Below the pieces are notes generated by a model, which was not told the DNA's origin, did no database searches, and saw nothing but the letters and a program-made list of their open reading frames with translations. The translations under genes were made by a program, and so were the position numbers. DNA of 64,000 nucleotides from Nematostella vectensis. Taxonomy: Eukaryota > Cnidaria > Anthozoa > Actiniaria > Edwardsiidae. Shown in pieces: positions 58,860 to 64,000 of this stretch. The stretch lies in NCBI RefSeq assembly GCF_932526225.1, contig NC_064040.1, positions 7,909,181 to 7,973,180 on the forward strand, written 5' to 3'. The number at the start of each line of letters is the position of its first letter. Position 1 is the first letter of the stretch.

Positions 58860-61800
58860 CGTCAACACCGTTTCCGGCCATCGCAATGTTAGGGGCAATG
58901 CACCATTCGACTCAAAGTCCCTGTGTACTGTATAGGTTACTTCCTTTTTTTTAAAAATAAAAAATATGTATATATATGATCGAACAAGCTTTTAATCTTG
59001 ACACCAGCAAAACCTGTTCACGTATAACAGGTTTTGCATGGATGGAAATCAGATACACAAAGTTCGCATTAGAAAATATCAAATGACTTGTTGTCAAACA
59101 AAACTTGATATTGTCTTTGATTGACAAATGTATCAACAATGGTTTTCAGTCCATGTAATTTACTTGACCTCTGTCCATTGGGACTGGATTTTATTTTGGA
59201 GGATTGTTACAACAGTTTTTTCTTAAATTCTGGAAACTCTTTTTGGAAATTTCCCAACACCTAAAGCGCTTTTTCTTCGGCTTGTTTTCTTTGGCTAGCA
59301 CCAAAATGGTATTCTCTTATATCTCTCCGCAAGGCACTGGCCAATTGAGAAGCATCATATGTAATTTCATTAGCGTCAATGACACAAGCCATTAGGGAGC
59401 GGTCATTTATTACTGGGGGGGGGGGGGGGGACTGGCAAATATGTAATGGGGTTTTGATATAACACTGAGCAAGAGAGTCATTGTTCAAATGTAAATTTTA
59501 TTCATTTCTCAATGTTTACTATTGTATATCTAGTCCCATATTGTTCAGGAAACAATCTTGTCTTTATATAGATATATTTTGAGAAACCCTCTCATGGTTG
59601 ACAAAGCTGCCCAATCTAATCAGTTTAACAAAAACGAATACTTTAAAATGTTGTGAAGCTAGACTCAAATGTCTTTGTTGACGACGAAGTCGTTTTCTAG
59701 GGACACAGATATTTGTTGTTTATCTCTGGGCCACTCTTAAATTAGTGAAAGTGAAGATTCATACTTAAATTAAATAGGGTTAAAAAGGTTATATTCAGTT
59801 ACACACAGTATAAATCTCTGTGGTTTTAAAGACATATCAAATTATCTAATATAAATTATCTAATGGTGGTGGTGGGGGTGTGCAAATTTTTGGGCCTGCA
59901 GTTAGGGGGTTGTGATTTATGGGCTTCGATTGGGGGGGGGGGGGGGGGGGGGGCAAAATTTTTTAGCCCAGGGATTTGCAAAAATACTGACCCCCCCCCC
60001 CCCCCCCCAGTAATTAATGACTGCTCCCTTAGTTGCAACTTGGCCTGCATAACAAATGAGCGGAGCAAGGTTCAGTCTGAACCTAGTTTAGATCACAGAC
60101 TAGAAACTTATTCACAGGAATACAAAAATGATAGCAATATTATGAGAGGAAAAGTATTTTTTAAAGATAATTACAATCCTAATTTGACCCCTGACTTAAG
60201 CTTTAGGAATCATCATTCTTTACTTCTTTTAAAGTGAAGGCAGAGTATAGGGAAACTGCTTGCAAACCAGCACATGGGAGGTCATGCACTACTCAAACAT
60301 ATTATTTTTCAGCTGTTGCATGATCAATCATGTTTTATCTTCACCAGGTCATAATTGAGCCTCGTGCTCATCGCCAAGATGCATGTTCTGTGAACATGTT
60401 CTCCATGTTAATGTTAAGGGTGTGCCCTACCCTGAGAGTATCATTAGGGTTGTCCTTCCTTCTCCTTATAAAAAGGAAGGTGCACTTGTAATAGTGCAGT
60501 CACCATACTTGCTAAGGTATTTACAAAGCTGTCGGCATGTCATTCTCAATTTGATGTATGCTGATTCAAGATCTGATGCAAACATCATTTTCAGGGATTC
60601 TTAGGTCTCGTTAAAGACAGTTTTGTCATGCTCGTTTGTTTTTATTTTTTCTAGAGTAGACTCCATCATGCTGTTGGAAAATGGCTTCTGTGTGACAAGT
60701 GTAGATGCTAGTGACAAGATGCTCAAAGATGCTCTACGAATCCGTTGGAATCGGCGCAAGGAAGAGCCTTTCGACAAATGGGGTATTTTGGTTGACATTC
60801 TTTCTTTAAATGTGTCAATTACTGGTTAATAACTGTAAAACCATTTTAGACTCGGAAATAACTGTTAATAAAATAGTTGACTGTCTATAATGACAAGTAT
60901 TATTTTCGTAGCTACTGCGCATGTGCAAGTAAATACTATGTCATCACGCATAAAAAAGTAAGATTTGCAAGGTGCTGGGTTTGCTGGGAAATTTGACTAA
61001 GGATACACTTCGGGATATGATCGTTAAAAAGCGCCAGCCTGAATCACTTAATAAAGAAGAAAATATCTAAATAATCAAAAGATTCTGGGGTTTGTTAAAC
61101 AATTCTCACATATTCGCTTCTATGGCAGCTTGGTTTGATAAACTCTAACGCGGATGCATTCCATTCACATTCCGTGTTATGATCGTTCAAACTTTACGTC
61201 AAGTTATTGATTTATAAAGAGTTTTCAATATATGCCGAAACACATGAGCTCATGTAAGTAAACACGCTCTCATTTGGTCATTTCGCCAAATGACCAGTTT
61301 TTTCACCCGTATCCGATTCCTTTTGACATTAAATCAAGTTGCATAGCTTTATTGAGGTTATCTGTTGGTTCAAACATATTATTTAGTAAAAAAACATGCC
61401 CCCGCAAATTTACTTATCCAATGATGATTTTGCACTTTTTATATTATTATGCAAAATACATATTGTGCAACATTTATGTGATCAATTGTAGCGGGTATTT
61501 TATAAGAGAAAAGTAACTGGAATTCAACATGCTCGACATGTATTCTCGAACGGTTCAATACAAGCACTACGAATATTATTTTTATATGATCGGAGTTTGC
61601 AGGTTGCATAAGACCACGGGTTCTAGTCCTCCTCAGTGAATTTGTTTTTTCTTTTTTTTTAATCCTTGGGAGTCATACCATTTATCAATACTGTTTTCTA
61701 TCAAATCAGTTTTTTTTCTGGGGCGCATCCAGGATTTCAAAATGGGTGGATGATGGCGGGATAGAAGGCTAATAACAGATTCAGTGGTTCTTGGTAGGTC

Positions 61801-63605
61801 ATATAGATCTAACCAAGCTGTATTGAAATTGTTGCATCAGCAAAGTCGAGCAGGAGATGGCACATGGACCGTAGTTTCTTCAAACAAAGTGACTTTTCAT
61901 TTTTTTCTTTTGCTCAAAAACTGAAAAAAGGGGAGGTGGATATCCATCCCCCCAGGACCAGCCCCTGATTTAATGTTGTTATTTCTGTAGTTATTGAAGG
62001 TCTTACCTTGATAATGCCCACACTGTTTGGTTTTTTTTTTTTTTTTTTACTGTAGTTATTGAAGAAGGCAACTGGCTGTACCTTGATGACGCTGACATTG
62101 AACCTCCAGAGGGTGGATTTGATGGGATCATTTGTCTTGGAAACTCCTTTGCTCACTTGCCTGATTTTAATGGCGACCTGGCAAACCAACGAGTGGCGAT
62201 GACCAACTTCATGAACTTCCTGAAACCTGGTGGATGGCTGATTATCGATCATCGCAACTATGATGCAATCATTGACACTGGGAAAGCCCCATCAAAAAAT
62301 CTTTATTACAATGTATGTACAACAGAACTGTTGCTGGTGGATCAATACAGGGACATTAAGAAAACAGGGATGGGATGCAAAGCCACATTCATTTGCTTAT
62401 AATTTTTGAAAAGTTGGTGAAGCAGGTAATGGAGGGGACCTTTTATGGGCACACTACAAGATGGGGTCTGGCTTTGTTTGAGACGTAGCAACTACACCAT
62501 ACAACTTATCCAATACACTAAGAGGGGAACATATTGGCTGTTGTGTCCTGTTACTTTTTACCACTTCCTATGTGATTTGTTTAGGTACCTTAAGGTTATT
62601 GTGAAACCTTTTTCAAATGATGCTATGCTCATGATCCTCTGACTCACTTATTTTCTAGATGATCAGGTTCACCCATGGGTCTGGAACTCTTTATCAGTTC
62701 ACCTTTTTCTGATATTTCCTAATAATTTTTTTTTTTTACTTTTTTTTTTCAGAGTGAATGTATCGAAGACATCAAAACCTCTGTTCTCCTTGTGGATGGT
62801 AGAGCTACAATGGTCACCCTGGATTACACTGTTGATACATCCAAAGCCAACATAGAAAAGGAGTCAGAGTCTGAGCCAGTTGCCAAGAAAACGAAGACAG
62901 AATCAGCAACACTCAGGTAAACATTACCAAGTACTCTTTTTTCCAGCAGAAAAATCCTCACAGAATTATAGCACCAGAATTTTCAATATACAAACTAAAA
63001 TAAAAAAAATTCCCATGAGCTATGGCTACTTGTCCTATACCCTGAATGTTTCACTCAGCTTCCTTTGCCCGTCACAAAAACACCTTTAGACTGAATATTA
63101 AAGCCGCATTGTCACCAGTTCACTTCTGGCCGATTACATAGCATTCTCCGATGATTTTTAATGGAAAATGCGAAAAATATTTCAAAATGTTGAAAGCAGT
63201 GTGTTTATTAGAAGTTTCTTTGAGGATGTGATTGATAATTTAGAGCGGATGGCCTGTTTAATATCTCGGATTTCAATAGATTCTTTTGTATTTTAACGGT
63301 TGAGGTTTCCATCGGACATCCTGAAGTAAACTGGTGACAATGCGGCTTTAAATTAAGTCAGCCCTCATCAAGTGTTTTGTTTAACTTTTGGCAATGTTTT
63401 GCATTTTAGTAAGTTCCGCCTCTCCTATTGTCCCCATCGCCTTGCAAACTTCTCCAATCTGTTGAAAGATATCTTTGGCAAGAATGCAGAGCACATTACA
63501 TTTGGAGACTTCAAGCCTCTAGGCAAGATTGAAAACCCAGCATACTATGTACATCTTATCCAGAAACCATTGACTGCAAATGGTGATGCACAGCCAGAAC
63601 AGTGA
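58449..63605 (+). CDS. GNMT: Glycine N-methyltransferase
   Basis: Exons 58449-58657, 60655-60782, 62056-62312, 62753-62916 and 63410-63605 (TGA); phases agree (317 aa, human 295). Cytosolic enzyme that transfers the methyl of S-adenosylmethionine to glycine, giving sarcosine and S-adenosylhomocysteine, and so buffers the SAM/SAH ratio. Seen: VYRTRSLGV and [18 protein letters not shown] at the N-terminus; SAM motif [12 protein letters not shown] (63-73); [40 protein letters not shown]; the substrate-site [29 protein letters not shown]; and GDFKPLG. The Met of [11 protein letters not shown] is preferred; the next ATG, two codons on, is possible. Residues around 236-252 form a Lys/Glu-rich insertion ([16 protein letters not shown]) longer than in mammals. 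Confidence 0.96.
58658..60654 (+). other. GNMT intron 1
   Basis: 2-kb intron containing the TIR element 59392-60031. No exon needed or recognised. Confidence 0.65.
59392..60031. mobile_element. Non-autonomous TIR element with poly-G/poly-C ends, ~640 bp
   Basis: The left end TTAGGGAGCGGTCATTTATT, running into a G tract, is mirrored at the right end by a C tract then the complement of TAAGGGAGCAGTCATTAATT. No transposase frame is visible. It could also be two solo repeats in opposite orientation. Confidence 0.6.
61717..61970 (+). repeat. Dispersed repeat R3, copy 2
   Basis: Starts GGGGCGCATCCAGGATTTCA and ends ATCCATCCCCCCAGGACCAG. It matches the reverse complement of 34180-34440. Confidence 0.75.
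61985..62025 (+). pseudogene. Partial duplicate of GNMT exon 3 start with its acceptor
   Basis: CTGTAGTTATTGAAG, then TACCTTGATAATGCCCACACTG, parallels the true acceptor and exon start (62051 onward: CTGTAGTTATTGAAG...TACCTTGATGACGCTGACATTG) with a small internal deletion. A degenerate tandem copy about 66 bp upstream. Confidence 0.75.
62313..62752 (+). other. GNMT intron 3
   Basis: Non-coding, with a T-rich tract before the acceptor. Confidence 0.6.
63102..63347. mobile_element. piggyBac-like MITE, 246 bp, TTAA target duplication
   Basis: Perfect terminal inverted repeats begin AGCCGCATTGTCACCAGTT (right end the exact complement). TTAA flanks both sides (63098-63101 and 63348-63351). Non-coding; in GNMT intron 4. 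Confidence 0.88.
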
Positions 63606-63980
63606 GAGGAAGCAAGGAAGTATTGACCTCAAGACAACCGAGACATTTGACAGCTAAAAATACCTTATATTAAGTTTATAAAAAATAACTATTTTCTCTT
63701 GAACTATGCTATCCTCAGTACATAATCAAAAGCAGCAGACAGTAACATTCAGATCTGTGTGATTAAGACTTTCTATTCATTTATATCAAATGGACTTTGG
63801 TTTGAATAACCTGGGAATTATCAATATCATATTACACTTCTAGTTTCTTTTGTCAAATATTTTTTTTACTTCAAGATTTTGGCTTCCAGTATGTAGAACT
63901 AAGTTTGTGTATGCATTGATTCTTTATTGTAAATAGCTTTCAATAACTGTATATGTACCAAGTTCTTGCTATTCATTGTC

Positions 63981-63986
63981 AATAAA
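63981..63986 (+). terminator. Poly(A) signal, GNMT
   Basis: AATAAA about 375 bp after the stop. The sequence between (63606-63980) is the probable 3' UTR, with no other feature. Confidence 0.55.
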
Positions 63987-64000
63987 CCATGTTTTATTAT

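Larger units (their letters stand above)
60783..62055 (+). other. GNMT intron 2
   Basis: Contains dispersed repeat R3 (61717-61970) and a decoy copy of the exon-3 acceptor at 61985-62025. Confidence 0.7.

Noticed and set aside
1-64000. Prokaryotic elements (operons, CRISPR, phage, integrons)
   Set aside because: All recognised genes are spliced eukaryotic genes; tandem arrays lack CRISPR-like unique spacers and have no cas genes.

Overview
This window is animal nuclear DNA. Genes are split into many short exons with GT-AG introns, intergenic DNA is AT-rich, long poly-G/poly-C tracts are common, and small transposon relics are scattered throughout. Tandem ShK modules plus the gene set point to a cnidarian, most likely a sea anemone such as Nematostella; the species is an inference. 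All gene models below are hand-spliced: each junction was chosen so that GT/AG signals and reading phase agree and the protein matches its family.

Layout, left to right. (1) 334-5301 (+): 3' part of a secreted protein with two fibronectin type II domains and five ShK modules; its 5' exons lie off the window. (2) 9848-20060 (+): a death-domain TNF-receptor-family protein whose signal-peptide exon is 7.4 kb from the rest. (3) 20061-25999: gene-poor DNA with several foldback elements. (4) 26000-30871 (-): an SCPx/DAF-22-type peroxisomal thiolase ending in SKL. It diverges over a 331-bp gap from (5) 31203-36874 (+), seipin, which has a 5'-truncated LINE in intron 2 and an unusually long, doubly readable C-terminal exon. 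(6) 39094-39720 (+): an unrecognised single-exon membrane protein. (7) 42226-46974 (-): FAU (FUBI-RPS30), whose second intron holds a 2.4-kb array of a 19-bp pyrimidine-rich unit. It is head-to-head with (8) 47230-51512 (+), mitochondrial ribosomal protein L49. (9) 54149-56363 (+): CRIPT. (10) 58449-63605 (+): glycine N-methyltransferase.

These are independent eukaryotic genes, not an operon, but two divergent pairs stand out. Thiolase and seipin both act in lipid metabolism (peroxisomal side-chain oxidation and lipid-droplet biogenesis) and share one short promoter region. FAU and MRPL49 are both ribosomal, and the same head-to-head pair exists in human, where MRPL49 was first named NOF1 (neighbour of FAU).

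The most unusual structural theme is three minisatellites that start at or within about 12 bp of a splice site (ShK gene, thiolase, FAU). In two of them the repeat unit itself carries copies of the splice-site sequence. No prokaryotic genes, CRISPR arrays, rRNA or convincing tRNA genes were seen.
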